This document shows, in pieces, positions 49,252 through 60,539 of a DNA stretch of 64,000 bases. Positions within the stretch are counted from its first letter, which is position 1. The number at the start of each line of letters is the position of its first letter. The position numbers and the translations under genes were made by a program. The notes under the pieces are model-generated. The model saw nothing but the letters and a program-made list of their open reading frames with translations. It ran no database searches and was not told the DNA's origin. Source of the stretch: Rubrivivax gelatinosus (GTDB taxonomy: Bacteria > Pseudomonadota > Gammaproteobacteria > Burkholderiales > Burkholderiaceae_C); NCBI RefSeq assembly GCF_004340905.1, contig NZ_SLXD01000001.1, positions 372,001 through 436,000 on the forward strand, in the 5' to 3' direction.

Positions 49252-51276
49252 ATGAACGCCCTGCACCGCCTCATCCGCCGGGCCCCCGTGCTCACCGCCG
49301 CCGCCGCGCTGGCCGCCGCCTGCGTGCTGCCGGCAGCACGCGCCCAGACCGGCGACGACCTCGTGCTCGACGCCCGCGCCGCGGCGCAGAAGGGCGACCG
49401 CGCCCGGCTGTCGGCCCTGCGGACCGCGGCGCTGTTCGCCTCGCATCCGCTGGCACCCTGGGTCGACTACTGGGACCTGTCGGGCCGGCTGCGCGAGGCC
49501 GACGTCGCCGAAGTCGAGGCCTTCTACCGCCGCTGGAGCGGCCAGTACGTCGAGGACCGGCTGCGCAACGACTGGCTGCTCGAACTCGGCAAGCGCCGCG
49601 ACTGGGAGAACTTCGCCCGCGACGTGCCGCGTTTTCGCATGAACGACGACCGCGAGGTGACCTGCTACACCCGGCTCGTCGAGCACCAGGCCGGCCGCGA
49701 CGTGCGACCGGCCGCGCTCGAAGCCTGGTACGCCCAGCGCGAGGCCGACGACGGCTGCGCGCTGCTGGCACAGACGATGTTCGCCGCCGGCCGCTTCGGC
49801 GTCGAGGACGTCTGGCAGCAGGCGCGCCTGGCTTTCGAACTGGAACGCCAGAACTCGGCGCGGGGGCAGCGGTCGCTGCGGGCGGCGGTGGCGCTGCTGG
49901 GCCCGGAACTCGCACGCGCGGTCGACGACGCGGTGGCGAACCCGGCGCGCACGCTGGCCAGACCCGACACGCCGCCGTCGGTGGCGCTGATGGCGCTGCT
50001 CAAGCTCGCCTCCAACGACCCGCCGGCCGCCGCGGCGCAGCTCGCCTCCGGCGGCTGGGAGCAGCGCCTGGGCCGGCGCGACGCCGCCTTCGCCTGGGCC
50101 TTCGCCGGCAAGTGGGCGGCGGTGCTGCAGCAGCCGCAGTCGATGGACCACTACCGCCGCGCCTGGACGCTGGCCGGCTCCTCGGCCACCGGCTGGAGCG
50201 ACGACACGCTGGCCTGGGGCGCGCGCGCGGCGCTGCGCGCGGGCGACGCGCCCGACCGCTGGACGCTGCTGGCGCGGGCGATCGACGCGATGAGCCCGGC
50301 AGAACGTGCCGACGCGGCCTGGGTCTACTGGCGCTCGCGCGCGATGGCCGCCGGCGCCGCGGCCGGCAACGCCGGCGACGCCGAACGCGCCGCCGCGCGT
50401 GCGATGCTGCAGTCCATCGCCGGCCAGATGCACTTCTACGGCCAGCTCGCCGCCGAGGACCTGGGCCTGCCCTTCGTGCTGCCGCCCCCGCCGCGCACGC
50501 TGCAGGCGAGCGAGCGCGAGGCGGCGCGCTCCCACCCCGGCTTTGCCCGCGCACTGCAGCTGATCGACCTGGGCCTGCGCAGCGAAGGCCAGCGCGAATG
50601 GAACTTCTCGCTGCGCGGCATGGGCGAGCGCGAGCTGCTGGCCGCCGCGCAGATGGCCTGCGAGCGCGAGGTCTGGGACCGTTGCATCTTCACCAGCGAC
50701 CGCAGCAAGGCCGAGATCGACATCGCCCAGCGTTTCCCGACGCCGCACCGCGCCGAGCTGACGCAGACCGCGCGCCGCGTCGGGCTGGACCCGGCCTACG
50801 CCTTCGGGCTGATCCGCCAGGAGTCGCGCTTCATCACCGTCGCGCGCTCCAGCGTCGGCGCCAGCGGGCTGATGCAGGTGATGCCGGCCACCGCACGCAT
50901 CGTCGCGCGCCGCATCGGCCTGGACTACAAGCCGGCGATGCTGACCGACCCGGACACCAACCTGCTGCTGGGCACGAGCTACCTGAAGATGGTGCTGGAC
51001 GACTTCGCCGGCTCGCAGCCGCTGGCCACCGCCGGCTACAACGCCGGCCCGAACCGCCCGCGGCGCTGGCGCGACGCGCCGGCCGTCGAGCCCGCCGCCT
51101 GGATCGAGGCGATCCCGATCGGCGAGACGCGCGACTACGTGAAGAAGGTGCTGTCCAACGCCGTCTACTATTCCGCCGTGCTGGGCGGCACGTCGCCTTC
51201 GCTGAAGGCCCGGCTGGGTGGACCGATCGGCCCGCCCGCCCCGAATGCTCCTCCCGTCGATCGTGATCTCCCCTGA
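49252..51276 (+). CDS. Soluble lytic murein transglycosylase Slt
   Basis: Periplasmic enzyme of 674 residues that cleaves the glycan of peptidoglycan to 1,6-anhydro products. The signal peptide (about 1-31) ends in ARAQT. A long alpha-solenoid U-domain (about 40-450) is followed by the catalytic SLT domain (about 510-640). There the Glu is in GLIRQESRF, with [16 protein letters not shown] and [17 protein letters not shown] 49252 is chosen over TTG three codons upstream. It precedes the NDUFA9-like gene by three bases, so the two are cotranscribed. Confidence 0.93.
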   Translation: MNALHRLIRRAPVLTAAAALAAACVLPAARAQTGDDLVLDARAAAQKGDRARLSALRTAALFASHPLAPWVDYWDLSGRLREADVAEVEAFYRRWSGQYVEDRLRNDWLLELGKRRDWENFARDVPRFRMNDDREVTCYTRLVEHQAGRDVRPAALEAWYAQREADDGCALLAQTMFAAGRFGVEDVWQQARLAFELERQNSARGQRSLRAAVALLGPELARAVDDAVANPARTLARPDTPPSVALMALLKLASNDPPAAAAQLASGGWEQRLGRRDAAFAWAFAGKWAAVLQQPQSMDHYRRAWTLAGSSATGWSDDTLAWGARAALRAGDAPDRWTLLARAIDAMSPAERADAAWVYWRSRAMAAGAAAGNAGDAERAAARAMLQSIAGQMHFYGQLAAEDLGLPFVLPPPPRTLQASEREAARSHPGFARALQLIDLGLRSEGQREWNFSLRGMGERELLAAAQMACEREVWDRCIFTSDRSKAEIDIAQRFPTPHRAELTQTARRVGLDPAYAFGLIRQESRFITVARSSVGASGLMQVMPATARIVARRIGLDYKPAMLTDPDTNLLLGTSYLKMVLDDFAGSQPLATAGYNAGPNRPRRWRDAPAVEPAAWIEAIPIGETRDYVKKVLSNAVYYSAVLGGTSPSLKARLGGPIGPPAPNAPPVDRDLP

Positions 51277-51279
51277 ACC

Positions 51280-52236
51280 ATGAAGAACGTTCTCGTCCTC
51301 GGTGGTACCGGTTTCGTCGGTCGCGCGCTCGTCGAGCGGCTGGTCGAACGCAACGGCGGCGGCGGTGGCCGCATCATCGTGCCGACACGCCGCCTCTCGC
51401 ACGGCGTCGTGCTGCGCTCGCTGCCCACCGTCGAGCTCGTCGAGGCCGACGTGCACGACGAACGCACGCTCTCGCGCCTGGTCGCACAGGCCGATGCGGT
51501 GATCAACCTGATCGCCATCCTGCACGGCAGCCGCACGCAGTTCCAGCGAGTGCACGTCGAACTGCCGCGGCGCATCGCGCACGCCTGCGCCGCCGCCGGC
51601 GGCCGGCGTGTCGTGCACGTCAGCGCGCTGGGCGTCGGCGCCGGCGGGCCGTCCAACTACCTGCGCAGCAAGACCGAGGGCGAAGCGGCACTGCAGTCGC
51701 CCGGCGTCGCGCTGACCATCGTGCGGCCCTCGCTGATCTTCGGCACCGAGGACCGCGTGCTCAACGTCTTCGCCGAGCTGCAGGCGATGGCGCCGTTCGT
51801 GCCGCTGCCCGGCGGCGGCGCGAAGATGCAGCCGGTGTGGGTCGAGGACGTCGCCACGGCCGTCGTGCGCTGCCTGGACGACAACACGACGATCGGCCAG
51901 GTCTACGAACTGGCCGGGCCCAAGGTCTACACGCTGTCGGAGATCGTGCGCCTGGCCGGGCGCTGGTCGGGCCACGAGCGGCCGCAGTTCCCGCTGCCCG
52001 AGGCCGTCGGCCGGCTGCAGGCGCTGCTGATGGAAACGATGCCGGGCACGCCGCTGATGTCGCGCGACAACCTCGACTCGATGCGCGTGGCCAACGTCGC
52101 CAGCGGCAAGCTGCCGGGTCTCGAAGCGCTGGGCATCACGGCGGCGGCGATGGAAGCGATCGCGCCCGCCTACCTGGGCGGTGCCTTCGGGCGTGCACGC
52201 TACGACCGCTGGCGCGGGCATGCGCGCCGCGGCTGA
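51280..52236 (+). CDS. NDUFA9-like NAD(P)-binding epimerase-family protein
   Basis: Atypical SDR of 318 residues. [19 protein letters not shown] (about 3-21) is the dinucleotide loop, followed by [10 protein letters not shown] and [23 protein letters not shown], in which the catalytic Tyr-x3-Lys is replaced by YLRSK (Y-x3-K is still readable). Such proteins resemble the complex I accessory subunit NDUFA9 and are common in betaproteobacteria, with no proven activity. It lies between slt and a GST gene in one rightward series. Confidence 0.85.
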   Translation: MKNVLVLGGTGFVGRALVERLVERNGGGGGRIIVPTRRLSHGVVLRSLPTVELVEADVHDERTLSRLVAQADAVINLIAILHGSRTQFQRVHVELPRRIAHACAAAGGRRVVHVSALGVGAGGPSNYLRSKTEGEAALQSPGVALTIVRPSLIFGTEDRVLNVFAELQAMAPFVPLPGGGAKMQPVWVEDVATAVVRCLDDNTTIGQVYELAGPKVYTLSEIVRLAGRWSGHERPQFPLPEAVGRLQALLMETMPGTPLMSRDNLDSMRVANVASGKLPGLEALGITAAAMEAIAPAYLGGAFGRARYDRWRGHARRG

Positions 52237-52263
52237 GCGGCTCCACCCACCGAGGAACCGACG

Positions 52264-52947
52264 ATGGCCCTGCAACTGGTGATCGGCAACAAGAACTACT
52301 CGTCGTGGTCGATGCGGCCCTGGGTGCTGATGCGCCAGCTCGGCATCGCCTTCGAGGAACGCAAGCTGCGTTTCGACTTCGCCGACGACTCCGACTTCCG
52401 GCGCCAGGTTGCCGCGGTCAGCCCGGCCGGGTTGGTGCCGGTGCTGCTGGACGACGGTCTCGCGGTCTGGGACACGCTGGCAATCACCGAGTACCTGGCC
52501 GAGAAGTTCCCCGGCCTCGGTGTCTGGCCTGCCGATGCACGCCGGCGCGCCCGCGCGCGCAGCCTGTGCGCCGAGATGCACGGCGGCTTCGGCGCCTTGC
52601 GCCGCCACTGCGCGATGAACATCGAAGCCGCGCTGCCCGACGTCGGCGAACGCCTGTGGGCCGAGCAGCCGGCGCTGCAGCACGACGTCGCGCGGCTGGA
52701 AACGATGTGGGCCGAGGCGCTGGACGCCAGCGGCGGCCCCTTCCTGTTCGGCGACTTCGGCGCCGCCGACGCCTTCTACGCGCCGGTCTGCACACGCATC
52801 GTCACCTACGCGCTGCCGGTGTCCGACTCGACCCGCGCCTACGTGCGCCGCGTGCTCGCCGCGCCCGGCACGGCGTCCTGGGTCGCCGACGCGCTGGCCG
52901 AGGCCGACTTCATCGCCGACGAGGAACCGTACCGCAGCGGTCGATGA
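52264..52947 (+). CDS. Glutathione S-transferase family protein
   Basis: GST-fold protein of 227 residues. The thioredoxin-like N-terminal domain begins [19 protein letters not shown], with the Ser of SSWS as probable catalytic residue, and has [26 protein letters not shown] as the glutathione-binding turn. The helical C-terminal domain has [18 protein letters not shown]. Its stop codon overlaps the cca start by ATGA, so it is translated together with cca. Substrate unknown. Confidence 0.9.
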   Translation: MALQLVIGNKNYSSWSMRPWVLMRQLGIAFEERKLRFDFADDSDFRRQVAAVSPAGLVPVLLDDGLAVWDTLAITEYLAEKFPGLGVWPADARRRARARSLCAEMHGGFGALRRHCAMNIEAALPDVGERLWAEQPALQHDVARLETMWAEALDASGGPFLFGDFGAADAFYAPVCTRIVTYALPVSDSTRAYVRRVLAAPGTASWVADALAEADFIADEEPYRSGR

Positions 52948-54170
52948 GCGCACGTTTCTACGTCGTCGGCGGCGCGGTGCGCGACGCACTGCTGGGCCTG
53001 CCGGCGAGCGACCGCGACTGGGTCGTGGTCGGCAGCACGCCGCAGGAACTGGTCGCCGCGGGTTTTCGCCCCGTCGGCCGCGACTTCCCGGTCTTCCTGC
53101 ATCCCGAGACCGGGGAGGAGGTGGCGCTGGCGCGCACCGAGCGCAAGTCGGCGCCGGGCTACCGCGGCTTCACGATCCACGCCGACCCCTCGGTGACGCT
53201 GGAAGAGGACCTGCTGCGCCGCGACCTGACGATCAACGCCATCGCCCGCGCCGAGGACGGCACGCTGGTCGACCCGCACGGCGGCCAGCGCGACCTGCAG
53301 GCGCGAGTCTTGCGCCACGTCTCCGAGGCCTTCGTCGAGGACCCGGTGCGGCTGCTGCGCCTGGCGCGGCTGGCGGCGCGTTTCACCGATTTCACGGTCG
53401 CGCCCGAGACCGAGGCGCTGCTCGAGCGCCTGGTCGCCGACGGCGAGGTCGACGCGCTGGTGCCCGAACGCGTCTGGCAGGAGCTGTCGCGCGGGCTGAT
53501 GGAAGCGCGGCCCAGCCGCATGTTCGAGATCCTGCGCCGCTGCGGCGCGCTGGCACGGCTGCTGCCCGAGCTCGACCGGCTGTGGGGAGTGCCGCAGCCG
53601 CCAGAGCACCATCCTGAAGTCGACTGCGGCGTGCACACGATGCTGGTGCTGGACATGGCGGCCCGGCTGCAGGCGCCGCTGACGGTGCGCTGGGCCTGCC
53701 TGATGCACGACCTGGGCAAAGGCACGACGCCGGCCGAGGTTCTGCCGCGCCACCTGGGCCACGAAGGCCGCAGCGCGGTGCTGGCGCAGGCCGTGGCCGA
53801 ACGCTGGCGCGTGCCCAACCCCTGCCGCGAACTGGCCGACTTGGTCGCGCGCGAACACGGCAACATCCACCGCAGCGCCGAGTTCGGCGCCGCCGCCGTA
53901 GTCCGCCTGCTCGAACGCTGCGACGCCTTCCGCCGCCCCGAGCGTTTTGCCGAGGCGCTGCTGGCCTGCGAATGCGACGCGCGCGGGCGCACCGGCCACG
54001 AGGACCGGCCCTACCCGCCGCGCGAACGCCTGGCGGCGTTGCTGGAGGCCGCACGCGGTGTCGACACCGCCGCGGTGGCCGCCGCGGCCGCCGCCCGCGG
54101 CGCCAAGGGGCCGCAGATCGCCGCGGCGATCCAGCTCGCGCGCGCCGACGCCGTCGGCGCGGCGCTGTAG
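52944..54170 (+). CDS. cca: Multifunctional CCA tRNA nucleotidyltransferase
   Basis: Enzyme of 408 residues that builds or repairs the 3' CCA of tRNAs. The class II nucleotidyltransferase head has [21 protein letters not shown] with the metal DxD-type acidic pair, then [10 protein letters not shown] and [11 protein letters not shown]. The template-reading motif is near EALL. The C-terminal HD domain ([24 protein letters not shown]) gives the phosphohydrolase activities of the gammaproteobacterial type. Start by ATGA overlap with the GST gene. Confidence 0.95.
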   Translation: MSARFYVVGGAVRDALLGLPASDRDWVVVGSTPQELVAAGFRPVGRDFPVFLHPETGEEVALARTERKSAPGYRGFTIHADPSVTLEEDLLRRDLTINAIARAEDGTLVDPHGGQRDLQARVLRHVSEAFVEDPVRLLRLARLAARFTDFTVAPETEALLERLVADGEVDALVPERVWQELSRGLMEARPSRMFEILRRCGALARLLPELDRLWGVPQPPEHHPEVDCGVHTMLVLDMAARLQAPLTVRWACLMHDLGKGTTPAEVLPRHLGHEGRSAVLAQAVAERWRVPNPCRELADLVAREHGNIHRSAEFGAAAVVRLLERCDAFRRPERFAEALLACECDARGRTGHEDRPYPPRERLAALLEAARGVDTAAVAAAAAARGAKGPQIAAAIQLARADAVGAAL

Positions 54171-54177
54171 CGGCGGT

Positions 54178-54369
54178 TCAGACGACCAGCGAGATCAGCC
54201 CGACGATCAGGCTCAGCACCAGCGAGCTGGTGATCGGCACGAACCAGTCGCGCCCGCCGACACGAAACCGCAGGTCGCCCGGCAGCCGGCCCAGCCCGAA
54301 CCTGGAGAACCAGTGCTGCAGGCCGTTGAAGATCAGGCAGGCGACGATGAAGACCAGCAGCCAGCGCAT
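54178..54369 (-). CDS. DUF2905 small membrane protein
   Basis: A 63-residue protein with two hydrophobic segments (about 3-18 and 44-62) around the motif GLGRLPGDLRFRVGGRDWFVPITSS, which identifies DUF2905. It lies five bases downstream of the MidA-type methyltransferase gene on the same strand and is likely coexpressed with it. Role unknown. Confidence 0.88.
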   Translation of the reverse strand: MRWLLVFIVACLIFNGLQHWFSRFGLGRLPGDLRFRVGGRDWFVPITSSLVLSLIVGLISLVV

Positions 54370-54374
54370 CGCGG

Positions 54375-55460
54375 CTACAGCGTGTGGGTGCGGTCGCCTT
54401 GGGCGAAGCCCAGCGGCTCGAAGCCCGGCAGCCCGCGCGCGAAGCCGATCACCTTGAACAGCTCGCCCATCTCGTGCTCGGTGAGGAGTTTCTGGGCGTT
54501 CGCGATCGTGCGCGCGTCGGCGCCCTCGAGCAGTTCGAGCAGCCCGCAGTTGGCGAGGAAACGCGCCTGCGAGGTGTAGCCGACGACGTCCAGCCCGGCG
54601 TCCTGGCCGGCCAGCGCGACGGCGCTGAAGTCGACGTGGGCGGTGATGTCCTTCTCGCCGACCTCGACCAGCGGGTCGGTGTCGGCGCGGTGCGCGCGAT
54701 GGCACATCAGCGTGCCGCCGCGGCGCTGCGGGTGGTAGTACTCGCGCTCGGGGAACCCGTAGTCGGCGAAGAAGGCCGCGCCGCGCGCCAGCCGCGTCGC
54801 CAGCGTCGCGACGAAGGCCGGGGCCTGCAGCGGCAGCTCGACGGTGGTCCCGGGCAGGAAACCGGTCTCGACCGGCGGCCTCAGCCCGGTGGGCCGGTCG
54901 GCCCAGGCGAAGGCGTCGCCGTCGGCGACGACACCGCGCTCGAACCAGCGCTCGCCGTCCCAGTGCAGGAGCTGCACCGGCATCGCGTCGAGCACCTCGT
55001 TGCCGACGACGACACCCTCGATCGCTTCCGGCAGCGTGTCGTGCCATTGCACACGCGGCGCAAACGGCGCCAGCCGCCCGGCCTGGCGCGCACGCAGCGT
55101 GCCCGACAGGTCGACGACGTGGTAAGCCGTGTCCGGCGGCAGCGCGGCCAGCAGCTGCGCGGCGAAGGCGCCGCTGCCGGCGCCGAACTCCCAGACCTCG
55201 TGCGCACCGGCGGCGGCCAGCGCCTGCGCCACCTGGCGCGCGAACGCGGCGCCGAACAGCGGCGACAGCTCCGGCGCCGTGACGAAATCGCTGCCCGAGG
55301 CCGGCATCGTGCCGAACACCGGGGCACCCCGGGTGTAGTAGCCCAGCCCCGGCTCGTACAGTGCCGCGGCCATGAAGCGGTCGAACGGCCACCAGCCGCC
55401 GTCCGCACGCAGACGCGCGGCAATGCGCGCCGATAAACTGTCGGGTTCGCCTGTGGTCAC
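54375..55460 (-). CDS. SAM-dependent methyltransferase, MidA/NDUFAF7 family
   Basis: Protein of 361 residues (DUF185). Family blocks are WWPFDRFMAAALYEPGLGYYT (about 25-45), SDFVTAPELSPLFG, the SAM loop EFGAGSGAFAAQLL, VVGNEVLDAMPVQLL and FADYGFPEREYYHPQRRGGTLMCH. The mitochondrial homologue NDUFAF7 methylates an arginine of complex I; the bacterial substrate is unproven. GTG at 55460 is taken as start, since an in-frame ATG upstream would overlap the divergent SDR gene. Confidence 0.88.
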   Translation of the reverse strand: MTTGEPDSLSARIAARLRADGGWWPFDRFMAAALYEPGLGYYTRGAPVFGTMPASGSDFVTAPELSPLFGAAFARQVAQALAAAGAHEVWEFGAGSGAFAAQLLAALPPDTAYHVVDLSGTLRARQAGRLAPFAPRVQWHDTLPEAIEGVVVGNEVLDAMPVQLLHWDGERWFERGVVADGDAFAWADRPTGLRPPVETGFLPGTTVELPLQAPAFVATLATRLARGAAFFADYGFPEREYYHPQRRGGTLMCHRAHRADTDPLVEVGEKDITAHVDFSAVALAGQDAGLDVVGYTSQARFLANCGLLELLEGADARTIANAQKLLTEHEMGELFKVIGFARGLPGFEPLGFAQGDRTHTL

Positions 55461-55478
55461 GCGGGCATTGTAGGAAGC

Positions 55479-56282
55479 ATGGGAACAGCTCAGCTCGGAG
55501 CCCACGTCGGCGGCGCAGGGTCAGCGCGCAGCGGCCGTCCGGTGGCGCTCGTCACCGGCGCTGCGCGCCGCATCGGCCGCGCCATCGCACTCGAACTCGG
55601 CGCCCACGGCTGGGACGTCGCCGTGCACCACCGCGACTCGGCCGCCGACGCCGAGGCCGCGCTGCGCGCGCTGGCCTCGGTCGGCGCGCGCGGCCAAGCC
55701 TTCGCCGCCGACCTCGCCGTCGAGGCCGAGTGCGAAGCGCTGCTGCCGGCGGTGCAGGCCGTCTTCGGCCGCGTCGACGCGGTCGTCAACAACGCCTCGC
55801 TGTTCGAGTACGACACGGTGGAGGACTTCGGCTACGCGGCGATGGAACGCGCCTGGCGCGCCAACGTCGCGCCGGCCGTCGTGCTGGCGCGCTCGCTGGC
55901 GCGCGCCGGCGGCGGCGTGGTCGTCAACCTGCTCGACCAGAAGCTCTGGAACCCGAACCCCGACCACCTCTCGTACACGCTGGCCAAGGCCGCGCTGCGC
56001 GAGGCGACGACGCTGCTCGCCCAGGCGCTGGCGCCGGCGGTGCGTGTCTGCGGCGTCGCGCCCGGCGTCACGCTGCCCTCGGGCGACATGGACGCCACCG
56101 AATTCGCCGAGGCGCACACGATGACGCCGCTGGGCCGTTCCTCCACGCCCGCCGACATCGCGCGCGCGGTGCGTTTCGTCCTCGAATCGCCGGCCATCAC
56201 CGGCACCACCCTCCTCGTCGACGGGGGCCAGCATCTGCAGGCCCAGGCGCGCGACGTGCTGTTCCTCGCCCGCCAAGGCTGA
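55479..56282 (+). CDS. SDR-family oxidoreductase, FolM/pteridine reductase-like
   Basis: Short-chain dehydrogenase of 267 residues: ALVTGAARRIGRAIALELG (about 23-41, with Arg after the loop as in NADPH-dependent pteridine reductases), NNASLFEYDT, and Y-x3-K in YTLAKAALREAT. The RRIGR motif and position seven bases before folB suggest a dihydropteridine/dihydromonapterin reductase. That is an inference from context; substrate remains open. First gene of SDR-folB-ttcA-lipoprotein. Confidence 0.8.
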   Translation: MGTAQLGAHVGGAGSARSGRPVALVTGAARRIGRAIALELGAHGWDVAVHHRDSAADAEAALRALASVGARGQAFAADLAVEAECEALLPAVQAVFGRVDAVVNNASLFEYDTVEDFGYAAMERAWRANVAPAVVLARSLARAGGGVVVNLLDQKLWNPNPDHLSYTLAKAALREATTLLAQALAPAVRVCGVAPGVTLPSGDMDATEFAEAHTMTPLGRSSTPADIARAVRFVLESPAITGTTLLVDGGQHLQAQARDVLFLARQG

Positions 56283-56289
56283 CCCCACC

Positions 56290-56682
56290 ATGCAGAGCCT
56301 CCCCTTCTCCACCACGCTGCGCGACTGCCGGCGCCTGTTCCTGCGCGAGCACGAGATCCACGTCAACATCGGCGTGCACGACTTCGAGAAACAGGGCGAG
56401 CAGCGCATCGTCATCAACGTCGACCTCTGGGTGCCGCTGGCGGTGTCGACGCCGCGCGAGGACCGGCTCGACGAGGTGCTGGACTACGACTTCATCCGCC
56501 GCACCGTCGCCGAACGCGTCGCGCGCGGCCACATCCACCTGCAGGAGACGCTGGCCGACGACCTGCTGCGCTCGCTGATGGCGCACCCGATGGTGCGCGC
56601 GGCGCGTGTCTCCACCGAGAAGCCCGACGTCTACCCCGACTGCGCGGCGGTCGGCGTCGAGGTCTTCGGCTGCAAGGAATGA
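56290..56682 (+). CDS. folB: Dihydroneopterin aldolase FolB
   Basis: Enzyme of 130 residues in folate synthesis that cleaves dihydroneopterin to hydroxymethyl-dihydropterin. It has [31 protein letters not shown] (about 18-48), the DYDFIRRTV block, the active-site region [11 protein letters not shown] and the Lys of [12 protein letters not shown]. Its TGA overlaps the ttcA ATG by four bases. Confidence 0.93.
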   Translation: MQSLPFSTTLRDCRRLFLREHEIHVNIGVHDFEKQGEQRIVINVDLWVPLAVSTPREDRLDEVLDYDFIRRTVAERVARGHIHLQETLADDLLRSLMAHPMVRAARVSTEKPDVYPDCAAVGVEVFGCKE

Positions 56683-57614
56683 ACACGACCATGGACACGA
56701 TCACCCCCGACGCCGCGGCGGCGAAGAAGGCCGCCTTCGAGGCCAACAAGCTGTCCAAGCGGCTGCACCGCCTGGTCGGCCAGGCGATCGGCGACTTCAA
56801 CATGATCGAAGCCGGCGACCGCGTGATGGTCTGCATGTCCGGCGGCAAGGACAGCCATGCGCTGCTGGACATCCTGCTGTCGATGCGCGAGCGCGCGCCG
56901 ATCGACTTCGAGATCGTCGCCGTCAACCTCGACCAGAAGCAGCCGGGCTTTCCGGCCGAGGTGCTGCCGGCCTACCTGAAGAGCCGCGGCGTCGAGTTCC
57001 ACATCGAGGAGCAGGACACCTACTCGATCGTCAAGCGCCTGGTGCCCGAGGGCCAGACCATGTGCAGCCTGTGCTCGCGGCTGCGCCGCGGCGTGCTGTA
57101 CCGCGTGGCCAGCGAGATCGGCGCGACCAAGATCGCCCTGGGCCACCACCGCGACGACATGGTCGTCACGCTGCTGATGAACATGTTCTTCGGCAGCCGC
57201 ATGAAGGGCATGCCGCCCAAGCTGGTCAGCGACGACGGCCGCCACGTCGTCATCCGGCCGCTGGCCTACGTCGCCGAGACCGACCTGGAACGCTGGGCCG
57301 AGCACCGCGCCTTCCCGATCATCCCGTGCTCGCTGTGCGGCAACCAGGAAAACCTGCAGCGCGTGCTGACGAAGAAGATGATCCGCGAATGGGAACGCCA
57401 GTACCCGGGGCGGATCGACAACATGTTCACCGCGATGGGCAACATCGTCCCGTCGCACATGATGGACCGCAAGCTCTATCCTTTCGAGACGCTGCGCGCC
57501 ACCGGGGTGGCCGACGCGGACGGCGACAAGGCCTTCGACGAGGAGCCCTGCACGCCGCCGCCGCCGGCACCGGGCGCGCTGCGCATCGCCCCGGACTCCG
57601 AGGACACGCCATGA
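56679..57614 (+). CDS. ttcA: tRNA 2-thiocytidine synthase TtcA
   Basis: Enzyme of 311 residues that thiolates cytidine 32 of some tRNAs. The PP-loop is [13 protein letters not shown] (about 50-62). Two CxxC motifs, [11 protein letters not shown] and [12 protein letters not shown], bind the Fe-S cluster. The C-terminal extension after [13 protein letters not shown] is Pro-rich and probably disordered. Overlaps folB at its start and the lipoprotein gene at its end by ATGA, so three genes are coupled. Confidence 0.95.
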   Translation: MNTTMDTITPDAAAAKKAAFEANKLSKRLHRLVGQAIGDFNMIEAGDRVMVCMSGGKDSHALLDILLSMRERAPIDFEIVAVNLDQKQPGFPAEVLPAYLKSRGVEFHIEEQDTYSIVKRLVPEGQTMCSLCSRLRRGVLYRVASEIGATKIALGHHRDDMVVTLLMNMFFGSRMKGMPPKLVSDDGRHVVIRPLAYVAETDLERWAEHRAFPIIPCSLCGNQENLQRVLTKKMIREWERQYPGRIDNMFTAMGNIVPSHMMDRKLYPFETLRATGVADADGDKAFDEEPCTPPPPAPGALRIAPDSEDTP

Positions 57615-58222
57615 AGACCTGGATCGGCGCCGCGGCCCTTGCCGCCGCGGCCCTGCTCGCCGGCTGCGCGGGCCTGAACAGCGTCACCGCCGACGTCTCG
57701 AGCTACGGCTCCTGGCCCGCCGAACGTGCGCCCGGCAGCTACGCCTTCGACCGTCTGCCCTCGCAGCAGGCGCGCGCCGCCGAGACCGAGCGCCTCGAAC
57801 TCGCCGCCCGTCCGGCGCTGGAGAAGGCCGGTTTCACGCCGGCCGCCGCCGGCCAGGCGCCCGACGTGCTGGTGCAGGTCGGCGCCCGTGTCACGCGCGC
57901 CGAGCAGATCCTCTGGGACGACCCGATGTGGTGGCGCGGCGGCTGGGGCTACTGGCGCCACTCGCCGTGGTATGGCCCGGGCCCGTACTGGGGCCCCGGG
58001 TACATGGACCGCGTGACGCGCTACGAAGGCGAGGTCGCCGTGCTGCTGCGCGACCGCGCCAGCGGCCAGCCGCTGTTCGAGGCCCGCGCCAGCCTGGACA
58101 GCAACCGCGGCTTGGACGACCCGACGCTGGCGGCGATGTTCTCCGCCGCGCTGCTGGACTTCCCGAAGACCGGCGTCAACCCGCGCCGCGTCGTCGTGCC
58201 GCTGGCGCCCGACGCGCGCTGA
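57611..58222 (+). CDS. DUF4136 lipoprotein
   Basis: Predicted lipoprotein of 203 residues: signal [19 protein letters not shown] with lipobox LLAGC (C19). DUF4136 features are [23 protein letters not shown] (about 32-54) and a beta-rich body with a Trp/Tyr/Pro/Gly-rich insert ([18 protein letters not shown]). Overlaps the ttcA stop by ATGA. Function unknown; probably on the periplasmic face of the outer membrane. Confidence 0.8.
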   Translation: MKTWIGAAALAAAALLAGCAGLNSVTADVSSYGSWPAERAPGSYAFDRLPSQQARAAETERLELAARPALEKAGFTPAAAGQAPDVLVQVGARVTRAEQILWDDPMWWRGGWGYWRHSPWYGPGPYWGPGYMDRVTRYEGEVAVLLRDRASGQPLFEARASLDSNRGLDDPTLAAMFSAALLDFPKTGVNPRRVVVPLAPDAR

Positions 58223-58232
58223 TCCCCGCGCC

Positions 58233-59120
58233 TCAGGGCACGGCGGCCACCGGCGCGGCGGCCGCTGCGGCCAGCGCACGCAGGTCGCCCTCCCAGCCGG
58301 CGAGCCGGTCGCGCGCGTGCTCGCGCTGCGCCGGCGTCGTCGCGTTGTGCACGCGGGCGGCGAAGCCGCAGTTGTAGGCGTCCAGCCGGGCCTGGAACTC
58401 GCGGTACGCCGGGTCGGCGGAGCGTTCGGAACGCGAGGCCAGCGTGCGCAGCGCGGCCAGCGTCGTGTCGGCGTCGGCACGTTCGGCGACCAGCCGGCGC
58501 AGCGTCTGCACCACCTCGCGCTGGCGGCGGTCGCGCTCGGCGATCCAGGTTTGCGGATCCCAGGGCGAGTCGGCCACGCCGTCGGCGACGACGCGCCGCT
58601 GGGCGGCGTCGAGCCGGCCGTAGAGCTCCTCGAAACGTTCGACCCCCCGCTCGACCGAGGCGTTGCGGCGCTCGGCGGGATCGGGCTGCAGGTACTCCTC
58701 GCGCATCTCGTCCAGGCGCTTGGCGTAGCGCTGCTCCAGGTGGCGCAGCTGCGGCTCGCCCAGGCCGGCAACCAGCGGCACCGCCTCGCGCAGCGCACGG
58801 TCGACGGCCGCCGCCGGCGTCTCGCGCAGGCGATCGGTCCAGCGGCAGACGGCCTCGGGCGTCGTGGCCTGCGGCAGCGCCGCGCCGGCTTCCTGCAGCA
58901 GCGCGGCGTAGCGCGGCAGCTCGTTGGCGCGGTGCCAGGCGAACCAGCGCGCGATCGCCGCGTGCACCGCCGGCGCCTGGCGCGAGTCGAAGTCGACGTA
59001 GCCGTCGAGCCACCACCACGCGAGCCGGGGGCCGTTGTCGTAGCCCAGGCGCAGCGTGCTGCAGCCGGCGAGCACCAGGGCCACCGCGATAATCGCCGCT
59101 TTCAACAGGGACCGTCTCAT
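58233..59120 (-). CDS. DUF6279-type lipoprotein
   Basis: Predicted lipoprotein of 295 residues. Signal [20 protein letters not shown] with lipobox LAGC (C20), then [25 protein letters not shown], the hallmark I connect with DUF6279. The rest is highly charged and helical. Its ATG (59120-59118) overlaps the glmU ATG (59119-59121) on the other strand. No later start would keep the signal peptide, so the genes share no intergenic DNA. Function unknown. Confidence 0.8.
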   Translation of the reverse strand: MRRSLLKAAIIAVALVLAGCSTLRLGYDNGPRLAWWWLDGYVDFDSRQAPAVHAAIARWFAWHRANELPRYAALLQEAGAALPQATTPEAVCRWTDRLRETPAAAVDRALREAVPLVAGLGEPQLRHLEQRYAKRLDEMREEYLQPDPAERRNASVERGVERFEELYGRLDAAQRRVVADGVADSPWDPQTWIAERDRRQREVVQTLRRLVAERADADTTLAALRTLASRSERSADPAYREFQARLDAYNCGFAARVHNATTPAQREHARDRLAGWEGDLRALAAAAAAPVAAVP

Positions 59121-60495
59121 GGCATTGAACGTCGTCGTGATGGCCGCGGGCAAGGGCACGCGGATGAAGTCGGCGCGGGCGAAGGTGCTGCACCGGCTCG
59201 GCGGTCGCAGCCTATTGCAGCATGTCCTGGATGCCGCCGCGCCGCTGGGGGCGATGCGCACCGTCGTCGTCACCGGCCACGGCGCCGAGCAGGTCGAAGC
59301 CGCCGCGGCGGCCAGCGGCGCGGTCTTCGTGCGCCAGCAGCCGCAGCTGGGCACCGGCCACGCGGTGCAGCAGACGGTGCCGGCGCTGGACGACGCCGCC
59401 GACACCACGCTGATCCTCAACGGCGACGTGCCGCTGATCCGCCCCGAGACCGCCGCCGCGCTGGCCGCGGCCTGCGGCGGCGGGCGCCTGGCGCTGCTGA
59501 CCGTCGAACTCGCCGACCCGAGCGGCTACGGCCGCATCGTGCGCGACGCCGCGGGCGCGGTGACGGCGATCGTCGAGCACAAGGACGCCAGCGAGGCCCA
59601 GCGCACGATCCGCGAGGTCTACACCGGCATGATGGCCGCGCCGACCGCGCTGCTCAAACGCTGGGTGATGGCGCTGAAGGACGACAACGCCCAGCGCGAG
59701 TACTACCTGACCGACATCGTCGGCATGGCGGTGGCCGAAGGCGTGGCGGTGGTCGCCGCGGCGGCTTCGGGCGAGACCGAGGTGCTGGGCGTCAACAGCC
59801 CGGCGCAGCTCGCCGACCTGGAGCGCCGCCTGCAGCGCCAGCGCGCCGAGGCGCTGATGGCCGCCGGCGTGCGCCTGGCCGACCCGGCGCGTCTCGACCA
59901 GCGCGGCACGCTGGAATGCGGCCAGGACGTCGAGATCGACGTCAACTGCGTCTTTGAAGGCCGCGTCGTGCTCGGCGACGGCGTCTCGATCGGCGCCAAC
60001 TGCGTGATCCGCGACGCCGAGATCGGCGCCGACGCGGTGCTGCACCCGTTCACCCACGTCGAAGGCGCGAGCGTCGGCGCCGGCGCGCTGGTCGGGCCGT
60101 TCGCGCGGCTGCGCCCGGGCGCCGAGCTCGGCCGCGAGGTGCACATCGGCAACTTCGTCGAGGTGAAGAACTCGACGCTGGCCGACGGCGCCAAGGCCAA
60201 CCACCTGGCCTACCTGGGCGACGCGACCGTGGGCCCGCGGGTCAACTACGGCGCCGGCAGCATCACCGCCAACTACGACGGCGCCCACAAGCACCGCACG
60301 GTGATCGGCGCCGACGTGCACGTCGGCTCGAACTGCGTGCTCGTCGCCCCGGTGACGATCGGCGACGGCGCCACCATCGGCGCCGGCTCGACGATCGGCA
60401 AGGACGCGCCGGCCGGCCAGCTGACGGTGGCACGCGCGCGCCAGGCCAGCCTGCCGGGCTGGCAGCGGCCGAAGAAGGCGCCGAAGAAGGCCTGA
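59119..60495 (+). CDS. glmU: Bifunctional GlcNAc-1-P uridyltransferase / GlcN-1-P acetyltransferase GlmU
   Basis: Cytosolic enzyme of 458 residues giving UDP-GlcNAc for peptidoglycan and lipid A. The N-terminal uridyltransferase has [25 protein letters not shown] (about 4-28), [11 protein letters not shown] and [10 protein letters not shown]. The C-terminal left-handed beta-helix acetyltransferase has [25 protein letters not shown] and [21 protein letters not shown]. Any promoter must lie inside the overlapping divergent lipoprotein gene. Later step of the pathway begun by GlmS. Confidence 0.96.
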   Translation: MALNVVVMAAGKGTRMKSARAKVLHRLGGRSLLQHVLDAAAPLGAMRTVVVTGHGAEQVEAAAAASGAVFVRQQPQLGTGHAVQQTVPALDDAADTTLILNGDVPLIRPETAAALAAACGGGRLALLTVELADPSGYGRIVRDAAGAVTAIVEHKDASEAQRTIREVYTGMMAAPTALLKRWVMALKDDNAQREYYLTDIVGMAVAEGVAVVAAAASGETEVLGVNSPAQLADLERRLQRQRAEALMAAGVRLADPARLDQRGTLECGQDVEIDVNCVFEGRVVLGDGVSIGANCVIRDAEIGADAVLHPFTHVEGASVGAGALVGPFARLRPGAELGREVHIGNFVEVKNSTLADGAKANHLAYLGDATVGPRVNYGAGSITANYDGAHKHRTVIGADVHVGSNCVLVAPVTIGDGATIGAGSTIGKDAPAGQLTVARARQASLPGWQRPKKAPKKA

Positions 60496-60539
60496 CGCGT
60501 CGCAGGCGCGCGGTTTGCCCCCATGCGCGTCGCCCCGCC

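Noticed and set aside
48466..52989. Very long open frame on the minus strand (about 1500 codons)
   Set aside because: It lies opposite slt, the NDUFA9-like gene, GST and LysR, all with clear families. Its sequence is a low-complexity Arg/Ala/Gly/His mix produced by high GC, with no family motif.
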